This document shows, in pieces, positions 36,508 to 45,736 of a DNA stretch of 64,000 bases. This DNA comes from Rikenellaceae bacterium (GTDB taxonomy: Bacteria; Bacteroidota; Bacteroidia; Bacteroidales; Rikenellaceae). The stretch is from positions 1-64,000 of the forward strand of contig SUZN01000002.1 of NCBI GenBank assembly GCA_015059905.1. Direction: 5' to 3'. Both the position numbers and the translations under genes were made by a program. A model generated the notes under the pieces. The model did no database searches. It had not been told where the DNA came from and saw only the letters and a program-made list of their open reading frames with translations. Each line of letters starts with the position of its first letter. Positions within the stretch are counted from its first letter, which is position 1.

Positions 36508-39126
36508 ATGGAATCAAACAAAATCAGACAAGCATTTTTGGATTTCTTCCAGAGCAAGGAGCACGCTATCGTTAAGTCGGCTCCAATGGTAGTGAAGAAT
36601 GACCCCACATTGATGTTTACCAATGCGGGTATGAACCAGTTTAAGGATATATTTTTGGGTAACTCACCCCGCAAGTATGCGCGCGTTGCCGATACGCAGA
36701 AGTGTCTGCGTGTGTCGGGTAAGCATAATGACCTGGAGGAGGTAGGTCACGACACCTATCACCACACAATGTTTGAGATGCTCGGTAACTGGTCTTTTGG
36801 CGATTACTTCAAGAAGGAGGCTATCGCTTGGGCGTGGGAACTCTTGACCGAGGTTTATGGTCTGGACAAGAGCCGTATGTATGCTACCGTTTTTGAGGGC
36901 TCTGAGGAGGATGGTGTGCCATTTGACGAGGAGGCTTACGATTACTGGAAGCAGTACTTACCCGAGGATCATATCATCCGAGGCAACAAGCACGACAACT
37001 TCTGGGAGATGGGTGAGACAGGTCCTTGCGGTCCTTGTAGCGAGATTCACATCGACCTGCGTGACGAGGAGGAGATTGCTGCAAAGCCAGGTCGTGAGAT
37101 GGTAAATATGGGTCACCACCTCGTAATCGAGATTTGGAACCTTGTCTTCATGCAGTTCAACCGCAAGGCTAACGGTGAGTTGGAGCCACTTCCAGCAAAG
37201 CATGTTGATACAGGTATGGGCTTCGAGCGTTTGTGTATGGCTATGCAGGGCAAGAAGTCAAACTATGATACAGATGTGTTCCAGCCAACAATTGCTCGCA
37301 TCGCAGCTATGGCAGGCAAGAAGTATGGCGAGGATGAGAAGGCAGATATAGCTATGCGTGTAATCGCTGACCACTTGCGCGCCATTGCGTTCTCTATCGC
37401 TGACGGTCAGCTGCCAGCCAACGCCAAGGCAGGTTATGTTATTCGTCGTATTTTGCGTCGTGCTGTTCGTTATGGTTATACTTACCTCGGCTTCAGCGAG
37501 CCTACATTGTGTAAGTTGGTTGCAGGCTTGGCTGATCAGATGGGTCATCAGTTCCCAGAGCTTAGGCAGCAACAGACACTCATCGAGCGAGTTATCGAGG
37601 AGGAAGAGGCATCATTCTTGCGTACATTGGCTACTGGTATCAATCTCCTGGAGCGCGAGATTGCAAAGGTTGGTAAGGGTGGCGTTATCGCTGGTAAGAA
37701 TGCCTTTGAGCTTTATGATACATTTGGTTTCCCAATCGACCTTACAGAGCTTATCGCTCGCGAGCAGGGCGTAACAATCGACCTTGAGGGCTTCGAGAAG
37801 GAGCTTCAGGCGCAGAAGGAGCGTTCGCGCAATGCTGCAGCACAGGATATTGACGATTGGCAGGAGTTGCGTCAGGTGGCGCAGTGCGAGTTCGTGGGTT
37901 ACGACACTTTGACTGCACCTATCCGCATCGCTCGTTACCGTCGTGTGACATCAAAGGGTAAGACAACATATCAGCTCGTGTTCGACCAGACTCCATTCTA
38001 TGGTAATTCAGGCGGTCAGATTGGCGATACAGGTTATATTGATAATGGCGAGGAGCGAATTGATATCATCGCTACCGAGAAGGAGAATGGTTTGATTATC
38101 CACGTTGCAACAAAGCTCCCAGAGAACCTTGAGGCGGAGTTTACTGCCGTTGTAAATGCCGATAAGCGTCAGGCAGCAGCAAACAATCACACTGCAACTC
38201 ACCTTCTTGACCAGGCGTTGCGTGCAGTGCTTGGTACACACGTTGAGCAGAAGGGTTCGATGGTTACACCACAGAGCCTGCGTTTTGACTTCTCTCACTT
38301 CCAGAAGGTTACCCCAGAGCAGTTGCGTGAGGTGGAGAAGCTGGTGAATAAGGCTATCCGTAGCAACTACCCATTGGAGGAGAACCGCGAGGCTACAATG
38401 GAGGAGGCAAACGCTATGGGCGCTATCGCATTGTTCGGCGAGAAGTATGGCGACAAGGTGCGTGTTGTGAAGTTCGGCGACTCGGTTGAGTTGTGTGGTG
38501 GTACTCACACATCTGCTACGGGTACAATCGGAGTGTTTAAGATTGTCAGCGAGAGCGCCATTTCGGCTGGTGTGCGCCGTATCGAGGCTGTTACATCGGA
38601 GCGTGCCGAGGAGATGCTCTATGCAGTGGAGGACCAGATTCGCACCGTTGCCGAATTGGTGAATAATCCAAAGGTGGAGGTTGCCATCAAGAAGATGATT
38701 GAGTCAAACGAGGCGTTGCAGCACGAGATTGACCAGCTTCACAAGGAGCAGGTGGATGCTATCGTTGAGAAGATTATGGCGAAGCGTGACCCCGAGGCGA
38801 AATACTTTGTTGTTGCTCGCCAGATGCCTTATGCTTCAAATATGATTAAGGATTTGGCTTATGCTTTGCGTGCAAAGGTCGCAGATATTATTTTGGTACT
38901 CGGTAACGTGACAAACTACAAGCCTACGCTCACAATTATGCTCGGTGATGAGATCGTTGCAAAGGGCGTGGATGCAGGTGCTGTGGTACGCGAGGCTGCC
39001 AAGGTAATGAATGGCGGCGGTGGCGGTCAGAAGTTCTTCGCTACGGCAGGTGGTAAGAATCCTGATGCATTGCAGGCAGCAATAGAAAAGGCTGTAGAGA
39101 TTATTTTGGCAAAGATTAACGAATAA
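36508..39126 (+). CDS. alaS: Alanyl-tRNA synthetase
   Basis: 872 residues, full length. The enzyme charges tRNA-Ala. Class II motifs are present early ([20 protein letters not shown]). The editing domain carries the zinc histidines HTATHLLDQ and the cysteine site [10 protein letters not shown], and the C-Ala region ends with [14 protein letters not shown]. It is followed 11 bp later by gpmI, so they share a transcript ended at 40717. It is divergent from the M23 pair. Confidence 0.97.
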   Translation: MESNKIRQAFLDFFQSKEHAIVKSAPMVVKNDPTLMFTNAGMNQFKDIFLGNSPRKYARVADTQKCLRVSGKHNDLEEVGHDTYHHTMFEMLGNWSFGDYFKKEAIAWAWELLTEVYGLDKSRMYATVFEGSEEDGVPFDEEAYDYWKQYLPEDHIIRGNKHDNFWEMGETGPCGPCSEIHIDLRDEEEIAAKPGREMVNMGHHLVIEIWNLVFMQFNRKANGELEPLPAKHVDTGMGFERLCMAMQGKKSNYDTDVFQPTIARIAAMAGKKYGEDEKADIAMRVIADHLRAIAFSIADGQLPANAKAGYVIRRILRRAVRYGYTYLGFSEPTLCKLVAGLADQMGHQFPELRQQQTLIERVIEEEEASFLRTLATGINLLEREIAKVGKGGVIAGKNAFELYDTFGFPIDLTELIAREQGVTIDLEGFEKELQAQKERSRNAAAQDIDDWQELRQVAQCEFVGYDTLTAPIRIARYRRVTSKGKTTYQLVFDQTPFYGNSGGQIGDTGYIDNGEERIDIIATEKENGLIIHVATKLPENLEAEFTAVVNADKRQAAANNHTATHLLDQALRAVLGTHVEQKGSMVTPQSLRFDFSHFQKVTPEQLREVEKLVNKAIRSNYPLEENREATMEEANAMGAIALFGEKYGDKVRVVKFGDSVELCGGTHTSATGTIGVFKIVSESAISAGVRRIEAVTSERAEEMLYAVEDQIRTVAELVNNPKVEVAIKKMIESNEALQHEIDQLHKEQVDAIVEKIMAKRDPEAKYFVVARQMPYASNMIKDLAYALRAKVADIILVLGNVTNYKPTLTIMLGDEIVAKGVDAGAVVREAAKVMNGGGGGQKFFATAGGKNPDALQAAIEKAVEIILAKINE

Positions 39127-39137
39127 ATTATAGAAAA

Positions 39138-40664
39138 ATGGACAAGAAAGTTTTATTGATGATTCTCGATGGTTGGGGAATCGGTAACGGAACAAAGTCA
39201 GATGTTATCTCTACGATACATCCAGCCTATATCTCGGCTATGACCGAGAAGTACCCTCACGCGCAGTTGCGTACCGATGGTGAGAACGTAGGTTTGCCAA
39301 ACGGTCAGATGGGTAACTCGGAGGTGGGTCACCTCAATATCGGTGCTGGTCGTGTTGTGTATCAGGATTTGGTGAAGATTAACCGTGCTTGTGCCGACAA
39401 CTCAATCTATGAGAACGAGGAGATTGTAAAGGCGTTTGAGTATGCAAAGACAAATGGCGTGAATGTTCACTTTATGGGTCTTACATCTGACGGTGGTGTT
39501 CACTCTTCAATCGAGCACCTCTACAAGTTGGCTGAGATTGCAAAGCACTACGGCATTGAGAATACATTTGTTCACTGCTTTATGGATGGTCGTGATACCG
39601 ATCCAAAGAGTGGTAAGGGCTTTATCGCTGACGTAGAGGCAAACCTCGCAAAGACAACAGGTAAGATTGCATCTATCATCGGTCGTTACTACGCTATGGA
39701 TCGTGACAAGCGTTGGGAGCGTGTGAAGATTGCTTACGACTGCTTGGTTAATGGTGTTGGCGATGCTTCATCTGATATGGTGGAGGCTATGCAGCGTTCT
39801 TACGACGAGGGCGTGACCGACGAGTTCGTTAAGCCAATCGTTCGCATTGACGAGAATGGTGAGGTTATCGGTCGCATCAAGCCAAACGACTTGGTTATCT
39901 TCTACAACTACCGTAACGACCGTGCAAAGGAGATTACAATCGTTCTCACACAGCAGGATATGCCAGAGGAGGGTATGCACACAATGCCTTTGTACTACTG
40001 CTGTATGACTCCATATGATGCCAAGTTCGAGGGCTTGCACATCCTCTTCGATAAGGAGAACGTGCGCAATACAATCGGTGAGTATGTATCTTCACTCGGT
40101 CTTTCACAGTTGCGTATTGCTGAGACTGAGAAGTATGCTCACGTGACATTCTTCCTCAATGGTGGTCGTGAGACAGAGTTCGAGAACGAGTCACGTATTC
40201 TGGTTGCATCGCCAAAGGTTGCAACTTATGACCTCCAGCCAGAGATGAGTGCTTACGAGGTTAAGGATAAGTTGGTGGAGGCTTTGGGTACGCAGAAGTT
40301 CGACTTCATCTGCTTGAACTTCGCTAATGGCGATATGGTTGGTCACACAGGTATCTACGAGGCTATCGAGAAGGCTGTGAAGGCTGTTGATGAGTGCGTG
40401 GCGGAGGTTGTTGAGACAGCCAAGGCTAATGGCTACGAGGTTGTGATGATTGCCGATCACGGTAACGCTGACAACGCAGTGAATGAGGATGGCTCACCAA
40501 ACACAGCTCACTCATTGAACCCTGTGCCAATCGTAGTGGTTTCTGACCGCGTAGCGAAGGTAGAGGATGGTATCCTGGCAGATGTTGCTCCAACCGTGTT
40601 GAAGCTTATGGGTCTGCCACAGCCAGCCGAGATGTCGGGTAAGGCATTGGTTGAGTTGAAGTAG
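39138..40664 (+). CDS. gpmI: 2,3-bisphosphoglycerate-independent phosphoglycerate mutase
   Basis: 508 residues, standard length. It converts 3-phosphoglycerate to 2-phosphoglycerate with two Mn ions. The metal aspartate is in MILDGWG, the phosphoserine site in [15 protein letters not shown] and the second metal cluster in [11 protein letters not shown]. Codon use is biased towards C/G-ending codons, as in alaS and the nqr genes, fitting strong expression. It is the last gene of the alaS operon. Confidence 0.96.
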   Translation: MDKKVLLMILDGWGIGNGTKSDVISTIHPAYISAMTEKYPHAQLRTDGENVGLPNGQMGNSEVGHLNIGAGRVVYQDLVKINRACADNSIYENEEIVKAFEYAKTNGVNVHFMGLTSDGGVHSSIEHLYKLAEIAKHYGIENTFVHCFMDGRDTDPKSGKGFIADVEANLAKTTGKIASIIGRYYAMDRDKRWERVKIAYDCLVNGVGDASSDMVEAMQRSYDEGVTDEFVKPIVRIDENGEVIGRIKPNDLVIFYNYRNDRAKEITIVLTQQDMPEEGMHTMPLYYCCMTPYDAKFEGLHILFDKENVRNTIGEYVSSLGLSQLRIAETEKYAHVTFFLNGGRETEFENESRILVASPKVATYDLQPEMSAYEVKDKLVEALGTQKFDFICLNFANGDMVGHTGIYEAIEKAVKAVDECVAEVVETAKANGYEVVMIADHGNADNAVNEDGSPNTAHSLNPVPIVVVSDRVAKVEDGILADVAPTVLKLMGLPQPAEMSGKALVELK

Positions 40665-40686
40665 TACAACACCTTATTATATATAG

Positions 40687-40717
40687 AAGAGTCCGCCTTT
40701 CGAGCGGACTCTTTTTG
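40687..40717 (+). terminator. Rho-independent terminator of alaS-gpmI
   Basis: A 9-bp stem pairs 40688-40696 with 40704-40712 and ends in a T run (40712-40716). It sits between convergent genes and reads well on the plus strand. Confidence 0.85.
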
Positions 40718-41167
40718 TTATTCAACTTGAGGATCTTCCTCTATCGGAATTAATCCCGAATTTGTGACGGAGTGATTTTCTACGTCTGCCTTTACCTCAT
40801 ACTTCTTACCATTCAGTATGGCGTATTTCAACCCGCTGATATACATATGCTCAAGGGCATAGGTGTGAAACAGTGGCGGTTGTTTGAGTGTTATGTGCAG
40901 GGTCTCGCCTGAAATTTTTATCATATCGGGAAGACGGTTTAATGACATCCATCCGTGGTTGCTGTTGGAGGGGGATATCACTATATCCTGAAGCTCTACT
41001 CCTTCCAGGTTTACGGTTGTGATATTAGTCTGTGAGAGCTGTTCCATAGTTTGCTCTATGTCGTATGGCAGGTTTTTAACCTTGAGCCACGAAGAGCCGA
41101 CTATAAGTAGTGGTACGATAAGATATATAGCAACCGCTATAATGCCTATTTTATTACTTGTTTTCAT
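40718..41167 (-). CDS. Small membrane-anchored hypothetical protein
   Basis: 149 residues. A single membrane helix at about 8-26 (IIAVAIYLIVPLLIVGSSW) is followed by an extracytoplasmic domain I do not recognise. Its start overlaps the GntR gene by 14 bases, so it is the last gene of the ABC/GntR operon and may be a sensor or accessory protein for that transporter; that is inference from position. Confidence 0.7.
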   Translation of the reverse strand: MKTSNKIGIIAVAIYLIVPLLIVGSSWLKVKNLPYDIEQTMEQLSQTNITTVNLEGVELQDIVISPSNSNHGWMSLNRLPDMIKISGETLHITLKQPPLFHTYALEHMYISGLKYAILNGKKYEVKADVENHSVTNSGLIPIEEDPQVE

Positions 41168-41525
41168 TGTTTTTGCTGTTATAAAGTTTTGTAATATCTT
41201 CGGGTGTGATACCCAAAAGTTGCATCTGCTCGATAAACGAGGGTAGTGTGGTGGCGAAAAACTCCTCGCGGCGGCGTGTTTGGATATTCTCTAATGCACC
41301 TGTGGCAACAAACAATCCAACGCCCTTTGTGCTGTATGCCGTACCCTCCATTGTCAGGCGTTCGTAGGTGCGTGCTACGGTGTTTGGGTTTACCCCAAAG
41401 GTGGCCGCCAGCTCTCTTACCGAGGGTAGCTGCTCGCCCTGCTGCCACTCACCACGCAGGATATGATCCTCAATCCACGCCTTAATTTGCAGGAATACAG
41501 GCTTATTGTCATTTAGTGTTATCAT
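41154..41525 (-). CDS. GntR-family regulator, YtrA subfamily
   Basis: 123 residues. The N-terminal winged helix has LPSVRELAATFGVNPNTVAR as its helix-turn-helix. The C-terminal part is only about 45 residues, the short two-helix dimer domain of the YtrA group. In that group the regulator is usually encoded with the ABC transporter it represses, as here. It overlaps the permease gene by four bases. A matching operator-like repeat lies at the operon promoter (43187-43210). Confidence 0.88.
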   Translation of the reverse strand: MITLNDNKPVFLQIKAWIEDHILRGEWQQGEQLPSVRELAATFGVNPNTVARTYERLTMEGTAYSTKGVGLFVATGALENIQTRRREEFFATTLPSFIEQMQLLGITPEDITKLYNSKNNENK

Positions 41526-42301
41526 ATCGTACGCTCCTTAAATCTATAATATGCCCAGGTGTATAGTGCCAGCGGTGCTGTCCACACCCATAATCTAATT
41601 AACCATATTAAAGCCTCATTAATGCTTACAGCATTTGTACATACTCTAATTGATTGATATAATTTGTGATAATAGTGTACGAGTACAATAGCTTCGTTGG
41701 TAAAACTCTCTACATGTGGAATAATCATTGTAAATAGAGCCGCACACATCAATATGCCTGTGATTGCAATTTTCCAATTCAAAGAGGATTTCATAAGTGC
41801 CATAAAGCTATTGAATAGGATAATTAAGTAAGGAATAGCTGGGATAATAAACACATTGCCGTTTTCCATTAGCTTCTCAACCAAAATGTTCGGAACACCT
41901 GTGTATGCTATAACTATCTGATATATTATAGCGTATATGCTAAATAAATATATTGGAAAAATTACAGCAGTACATAAAATTTCCGATGCGAATTTTAAGC
42001 CGTTGGTCGTTGGTAATAACAGTGTCGAGTGTACCATCGTGCGGCGTTTGTAGATGTTGAATATCGCTAATACAGAGTAGATTATACACCCGAAAACAAA
42101 TGCACCTATCAAATCGTCAGCAATCGAGATGTGCAACGTGCTGTTGCTTGTTAGGGTGTCTTGGCGACGTATTAACTCAATCACATCGGGGATTGTTATT
42201 GCAGCCATAAATGGGATTATAGCTATAATTTTCCAATTGTGGCTAACGTGTAACTTGATGAGCGTGAAAAACTCTTTTGCCGTTTGTTTTATGTTTAGCA
42301 T
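41522..42301 (-). CDS. ABC transporter membrane subunit
   Basis: 259 residues with about six hydrophobic helices and no recognised substrate motif. It overlaps the ATPase gene by 7 bases and the GntR gene by 4 bases. In YtrA-type operons such permeases export antibiotics or other hydrophobic compounds; the substrate here is not visible. The coding region is more AT-rich than the ATPase. Confidence 0.75.
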   Translation of the reverse strand: MLNIKQTAKEFFTLIKLHVSHNWKIIAIIPFMAAITIPDVIELIRRQDTLTSNSTLHISIADDLIGAFVFGCIIYSVLAIFNIYKRRTMVHSTLLLPTTNGLKFASEILCTAVIFPIYLFSIYAIIYQIVIAYTGVPNILVEKLMENGNVFIIPAIPYLIILFNSFMALMKSSLNWKIAITGILMCAALFTMIIPHVESFTNEAIVLVHYYHKLYQSIRVCTNAVSINEALIWLIRLWVWTAPLALYTWAYYRFKERTI

Positions 42302-43128
42302 AACTCCTCCTTTCCCGACAGGATGTCGATAATTGATTGTTGTGATGTGGGGTTGTGTAGTGCGAGATATAGAAGCTCCAAATCTACATTTGAGTAGTCG
42401 CCCTCGCCCTTGCCGACTGCACGCAGACCCTCGCTAAAGAGTGGTTGCGAGATTGATGCCGTAGCTCCGAATGTCAATCGCTCGGCTACGGTGTCCATCG
42501 ATGCTTGAACGACAATCTGCTTATCCTTGATGACAATGATGGATGAGAGCAGCTGCTCGATGTCGCTCACAAGGTGGGTGGAGATAATAAACAACCTCTC
42601 GTCGTTAATCTCCTCTGCCAGCACCTGACGGAATGTGACCTTCGACGTGATGTCAAGACCATTAGTTGGCTCGTCAAAAAGAACAATTTTAGCGTTGCTG
42701 GCAAGCGCAAAGGCTATAAAAAACTTTTTGCGATTGCCAAGTGATAACTTGTTGAGCTTAAGATTGTGCGTGAAGTCGAAACGCTCCAAAATCCTCTGGA
42801 ATTTCTCTCGGTCGAAGCGTGGACGAAACGTGGAGTAGTCTTTGACGAATGACTCTGCGCTGATAGCTGGTAGCTCCACCTCGTCAGGCATAAAGATTAG
42901 CTCCTGAAGCATCTCACGTGAGCGAGATGATGGAGTTGCACCAAGCACCTCGACTTCTCCCGTAAGTGGCGTAATACACCCCGAAATGGTGTAGAGTAGG
43001 GTGGTCTTGCCACTGCCGTTTGCCCCGAGCAGACCGTAAATCTGCCCTGTGCGTAGCTCTGTGTTGAGCTTCGTTAGTACGGGTTTGCGCCTTGCGTAAC
43101 CCGCCGTTAGGTCTTTTAGTTTAATCAT
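42295..43128 (-). CDS. ABC transporter ATP-binding protein
   Basis: 277 residues. Walker A GANGSGKTTLLY (about 34-45), signature LSLGNRKKFF and Walker B KIVLFDEPTNGLD are all intact, followed by the switch histidine in IISTHLVSDIE. A C-terminal extension of about 70 residues is not typical. It is the first gene of the four-gene operon, downstream of a strong promoter that overlaps the candidate GntR operator. Confidence 0.92.
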   Translation of the reverse strand: MIKLKDLTAGYARRKPVLTKLNTELRTGQIYGLLGANGSGKTTLLYTISGCITPLTGEVEVLGATPSSRSREMLQELIFMPDEVELPAISAESFVKDYSTFRPRFDREKFQRILERFDFTHNLKLNKLSLGNRKKFFIAFALASNAKIVLFDEPTNGLDITSKVTFRQVLAEEINDERLFIISTHLVSDIEQLLSSIIVIKDKQIVVQASMDTVAERLTFGATASISQPLFSEGLRAVGKGEGDYSNVDLELLYLALHNPTSQQSIIDILSGKEELC

Positions 43129-43186
43129 ATATATTATAGTTAAGAGTTTTGTACTACCGAACGATGTTTTTTGTTGTGACTATTTT

Positions 43187-43210
43187 AGTGTATTAGTTAG
43201 GTAGTACACT
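43187..43210. promoter_or_regulatory. Operator-like inverted repeat of the ABC/GntR operon
   Basis: AGTGTA (43187-43192), 12 bases, TACACT (43205-43210). From memory, the half-sites equal those reported for Bacillus YtrA, whose spacing is 13. The repeat covers the expected start site of the minus-strand operon. A further inverted pair TGTACTACC/GGTAGTACA lies at 43150-43158 and 43200-43208. Confidence 0.6.
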
Positions 43211-43211
43211 G

Positions 43212-43242
43212 CAAAGGTAGAGAAAATTTTATTTGATGCAAA
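43212..43242 (-). promoter_or_regulatory. Promoter of the ABC/GntR operon
   Basis: On the minus strand TTTG (43242-43239), exactly 19 bases and TACCTTTG (43219-43212), a full match to the Bacteroidetes consensus. It is directly abutted by the operator-like repeat. Confidence 0.7.
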
Positions 43243-43263
43243 TTTTTTGTAAAGAATTTTTCG

Positions 43264-43296
43264 GAATAAAAAAACACCCACTAAAAGTGGGTGATG
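43264..43296 (-). terminator. Rho-independent terminator of the radical SAM operon
   Basis: A 7-bp GC-rich stem pairs 43275-43281 with 43287-43293. On the minus strand it is followed by TTTTTTTATT. It lies about 65 bp past the stop of the radical SAM gene. Confidence 0.85.
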
Positions 43297-43358
43297 TAAA
43301 TGGATTGTGCGATGTGAATTCTAAAATTTATAACTAACACTCTTTGCTTTTCGTTTTA

Positions 43359-44444
43359 CTACTCCTTCTCGTATAGCTTTTTCAGGTTGCAGTTAAGTAG
43401 GCTGCCGTTGTTGTCGCGCAGGTGCATTCCGTTGCCCTGGCAGTAGCGGAACATATTACAATCGGCGCAGATGCCTGTGCGTTTCCACTCGCGGTCACGG
43501 TACACCTCGTATCGGTTTTGCCACACCTCCCAAAAGTCATCCTTGTAAATATTACCCTGATTGTAGTTGGCACGGATGCTGGGGCAGGCACCTATCGAGC
43601 CGTCGATAAGCACCGAGCCTACGCTTACGCCTGCCTGACAACTGTAAAAATGGTTGCGAATATCTCCCTCATAGTCGCCCATAAATCCTTCGCAGCAGTA
43701 ACTTAGCTCGATGCGTGTCTCCTCCTTGCGGTTGCGCTTGATGTACTCCATAAGGTAGCGATGCTCCTCGCTCGTTAGTTGCAGGTCGGCATCTTGTGCG
43801 GCACGACCAACGGGAAATATAGTGAAGAGTCGCCATTTTGTCACACCTGCTCCAATGAGCAACTCCTTTATCGCATCCAGATTCTTTATACTGCGTCGGT
43901 TTACGCAGGTCACTACATCCGAAATGATGCGTTTCTCTGCCGATATCATCTTTATCGCCTCCAGCGCGCGCTTGAAGCTCTGGCTGTTACCGCGCATATA
44001 GTTATGCTCCTCCTCCAATCCGTCGAGGCTCACCGTTACGGTGTGCAGACCCGATGCAAGCAACGATTGCAGTCGTTTAGCGGTCATTGCCAAACCGTTG
44101 GTAACCATTCCCCATGGAAAACCACGCTTGTATATCTCACGCCCGCACTCCTCAAGGTCCTGTCGCATCAGTGGCTCGCCACCCGTCAGGATGACAAACA
44201 CCTTGTTGGGATTTGTCTTTGCTGCAATGCCATCCAGCACGCGCAGAAAATCCTCCTTGGGCATATCGGGGCGTGTGGACTCCATCTTGCAGTCGCTACC
44301 GCAGTGGCGACAATTCAGATTACATCGCAACGTACACTCCCAAAATAGCTGGCGCAGTTCGTGCTTCTCGATACGAATATTCTCGTGCACTCTCCACGCC
44401 TCCAGCGCAAGCCTGCGACGTAGCGATAGGGGATATCTATTCAT
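43359..44444 (-). CDS. Radical SAM/SPASM enzyme of the rSAM-lipoprotein system (TIGR04133-like)
   Basis: 361 residues. The radical SAM cluster motif is C41-x3-C45-x2-C48 within RCNLNCRHCGSDC; C37 and C52 flank it. Typical SAM-fold features follow (LTGGEPLMRQDL, TNGLAMT, VSLDGLEEEHNYMRG). The C-terminal SPASM domain has FYSCQAGVSVGSV, GSIGACPS, ICADCNMFRYCQGNGMHL and LNCNLKK for auxiliary 4Fe-4S clusters. SPASM enzymes mostly modify peptides or proteins. The closest family I recall is the one paired with a putative lipoprotein, and the gene overlaps such a lipoprotein gene by 8 bases. The exact chemistry is unknown. Confidence 0.88.
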   Translation of the reverse strand: MNRYPLSLRRRLALEAWRVHENIRIEKHELRQLFWECTLRCNLNCRHCGSDCKMESTRPDMPKEDFLRVLDGIAAKTNPNKVFVILTGGEPLMRQDLEECGREIYKRGFPWGMVTNGLAMTAKRLQSLLASGLHTVTVSLDGLEEEHNYMRGNSQSFKRALEAIKMISAEKRIISDVVTCVNRRSIKNLDAIKELLIGAGVTKWRLFTIFPVGRAAQDADLQLTSEEHRYLMEYIKRNRKEETRIELSYCCEGFMGDYEGDIRNHFYSCQAGVSVGSVLIDGSIGACPSIRANYNQGNIYKDDFWEVWQNRYEVYRDREWKRTGICADCNMFRYCQGNGMHLRDNNGSLLNCNLKKLYEKE

Positions 44445-44961
44445 TATTGGTCTCTTTCTTGGTTAGTTTGATTTGAAGATTGCTGTATTTGTTTGTACCC
44501 CAATACCATTCATCTTGAATTGATTGGTCAAAGATGGGTTTCATCGTTGTGAGGTCAATCTCTGTGGGCGCAAAATCTCCGCCGCGCTTTCTTCCATCCT
44601 TATCAACCACTGATAATGAGATAATTGGGTTGTCTTCGTAGGCGGGCGTCTGGAATTTTCCATTCTTATCGCTGTGGATTATCTTTGTCTCCAAGGGGTT
44701 GTTCTCACGCTCCAGTTTTACCTCAATACGAATTCCTTTGATTGGTTTACACTCCTCATCCATCACACGCCCATCTGCTTGGTAGCCCCAAGTGGGGGAG
44801 CCATACATCACTCTAATATCCTCCAAAGGTCTTTCGACTTCATCGACCTCGGGCACGTCTGTCTTGGTGGCTTTGGATGTGGCAGCACAAGCCGAAAACC
44901 CGAGCAGGGAAATCGTGGCTGAAATCAACCAATATGTGAATTTTGTGAGTCGGGCTTTCAT
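44437..44961 (-). CDS. rSAM-associated lipoprotein, long form
   Basis: 174 residues. The signal peptide has a basic start (MKARLTKF) and a lipobox LGFSAC (C25). A linker of 26 residues, rich in charged residues, precedes MYGSPTWGYQADGRV (52-66), the family motif. The rest is a transthyretin/carboxypeptidase-regulatory-like beta domain (KPIKGIRIEVKL, then HSDKNGKFQTPAYED). It ends KKETNNE, and its stop overlaps the start of the radical SAM gene, so enzyme and putative substrate are coupled. It matches the family annotated as radical SAM-associated putative lipoprotein, to my recollection. Confidence 0.82.
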   Translation of the reverse strand: MKARLTKFTYWLISATISLLGFSACAATSKATKTDVPEVDEVERPLEDIRVMYGSPTWGYQADGRVMDEECKPIKGIRIEVKLERENNPLETKIIHSDKNGKFQTPAYEDNPIISLSVVDKDGRKRGGDFAPTEIDLTTMKPIFDQSIQDEWYWGTNKYSNLQIKLTKKETNNE

Positions 44962-45013
44962 AGTTGCTATATTTTGTGGCTATACTAATTATATAACGTC
45001 GTGACGCAGAAAA

Positions 45014-45205
45014 TTATTCTTCGATTTTCTCTGCTGGGGTTACTGCAAAATCTGCACCCTCCTCTGCGGCAGGAATATCTGCTCGATAATCAGACGTAGG
45101 AGTACCGTACATCAGTTCTTCATCTGGCTTACACGCAGAAAATCCGAGGAGCGATATTGTGGCAATAATCAACCATTGTGTTGCCTTTGATAATTTAGCT
45201 TTCAT
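45014..45205 (-). CDS. rSAM-associated lipoprotein, minimal form
   Basis: 63 residues only. The signal peptide (MKAKLSKATQWLIIATISL) and lipobox LGFSAC (C25) nearly match the other two copies. The motif MYGTPTSDYRAD lies at 32-43, and an acidic tail ends at EKIEE. The beta domain of the other copies is missing. The frame is intact and codons look normal, so it may be a true short member and not a remnant. It lies 20 bp after copy one and 52 bp before copy three. Confidence 0.72.
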   Translation of the reverse strand: MKAKLSKATQWLIIATISLLGFSACKPDEELMYGTPTSDYRADIPAAEEGADFAVTPAEKIEE

Positions 45206-45225
45206 AGTAGTTTTTTTTGAGGTTA

Positions 45226-45678
45226 TTATTCGTCTGTTCTCTTTTCGGTTAGTTTAATCTCTACGTTCTTAAATAAATTCAAACTGTACCATTCATTCTT
45301 TTTTGACTTCTGTATATCGGGCTTCATCTTCGTAAGATCAATCTCTTTGGTCTCGAATTCGCCGCCATTTTTCTCTCCGTCAATGTCGGTTGCTGTGAGT
45401 GATACGATATATCGGTCTCTGTATTTGTCTGTTATGAATGCACCATCTTCATCGCTATAAACGGCAGGGGTGTCTGATGTCTCTCCGTCGCTAAATTTCG
45501 CTTTTACCTCAATACCCTTGATGGGATAACCCTCCTGGTCGGTAATGCGCCCTTCAGCCTGATAGTCCGATGTGGGACATCCGTATGCAGCAGTAAAACA
45601 AGAGGTCGATGTGAAGCCGAGTAGTGTAATTATAGCAGAGAATAACCACTGCGAAAATCTCGATAATTTATCTTTCAT
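45226..45678 (-). CDS. rSAM-associated lipoprotein, first gene of the operon
   Basis: 150 residues. The signal peptide begins MKDKLSRFSQWLFSA and ends in a lipobox STSC (C27). The family motif AYGCPTSDYQAEGRI starts at residue 31, four after the lipidated cysteine. The remaining beta domain (YPIKGIEVKAKF, YSDEDGAFITDKYRD) is like that of the third copy. The ATG lies 27 bases below the -7 box of a TTG-N20-TATATTTG promoter, so this gene leads the cassette. Confidence 0.82.
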   Translation of the reverse strand: MKDKLSRFSQWLFSAIITLLGFTSTSCFTAAYGCPTSDYQAEGRITDQEGYPIKGIEVKAKFSDGETSDTPAVYSDEDGAFITDKYRDRYIVSLTATDIDGEKNGGEFETKEIDLTKMKPDIQKSKKNEWYSLNLFKNVEIKLTEKRTDE

Positions 45679-45704
45679 AGCATTAGGGCGTTTGTTCTAC
45701 TATG

Positions 45705-45735
45705 CAAATATAATAAAGATGCACCGACAAAGCAA
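45705..45735 (-). promoter_or_regulatory. Promoter of the lipoprotein-rSAM cassette
   Basis: On the minus strand TTG (45735-45733), 20 bases and TATATTTG (45712-45705). An 8-bp inverted repeat lies directly upstream of it at 45737-45757. Confidence 0.65.
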
Positions 45736-45736
45736 G

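Noticed and set aside
36404..36517. Extension of the upstream M23 peptidase to an ATG at 36517
   Set aside because: It would overlap the alaS start and contain the promoter boxes; the ATG at 36403 gives the usual basic start before the membrane helix.
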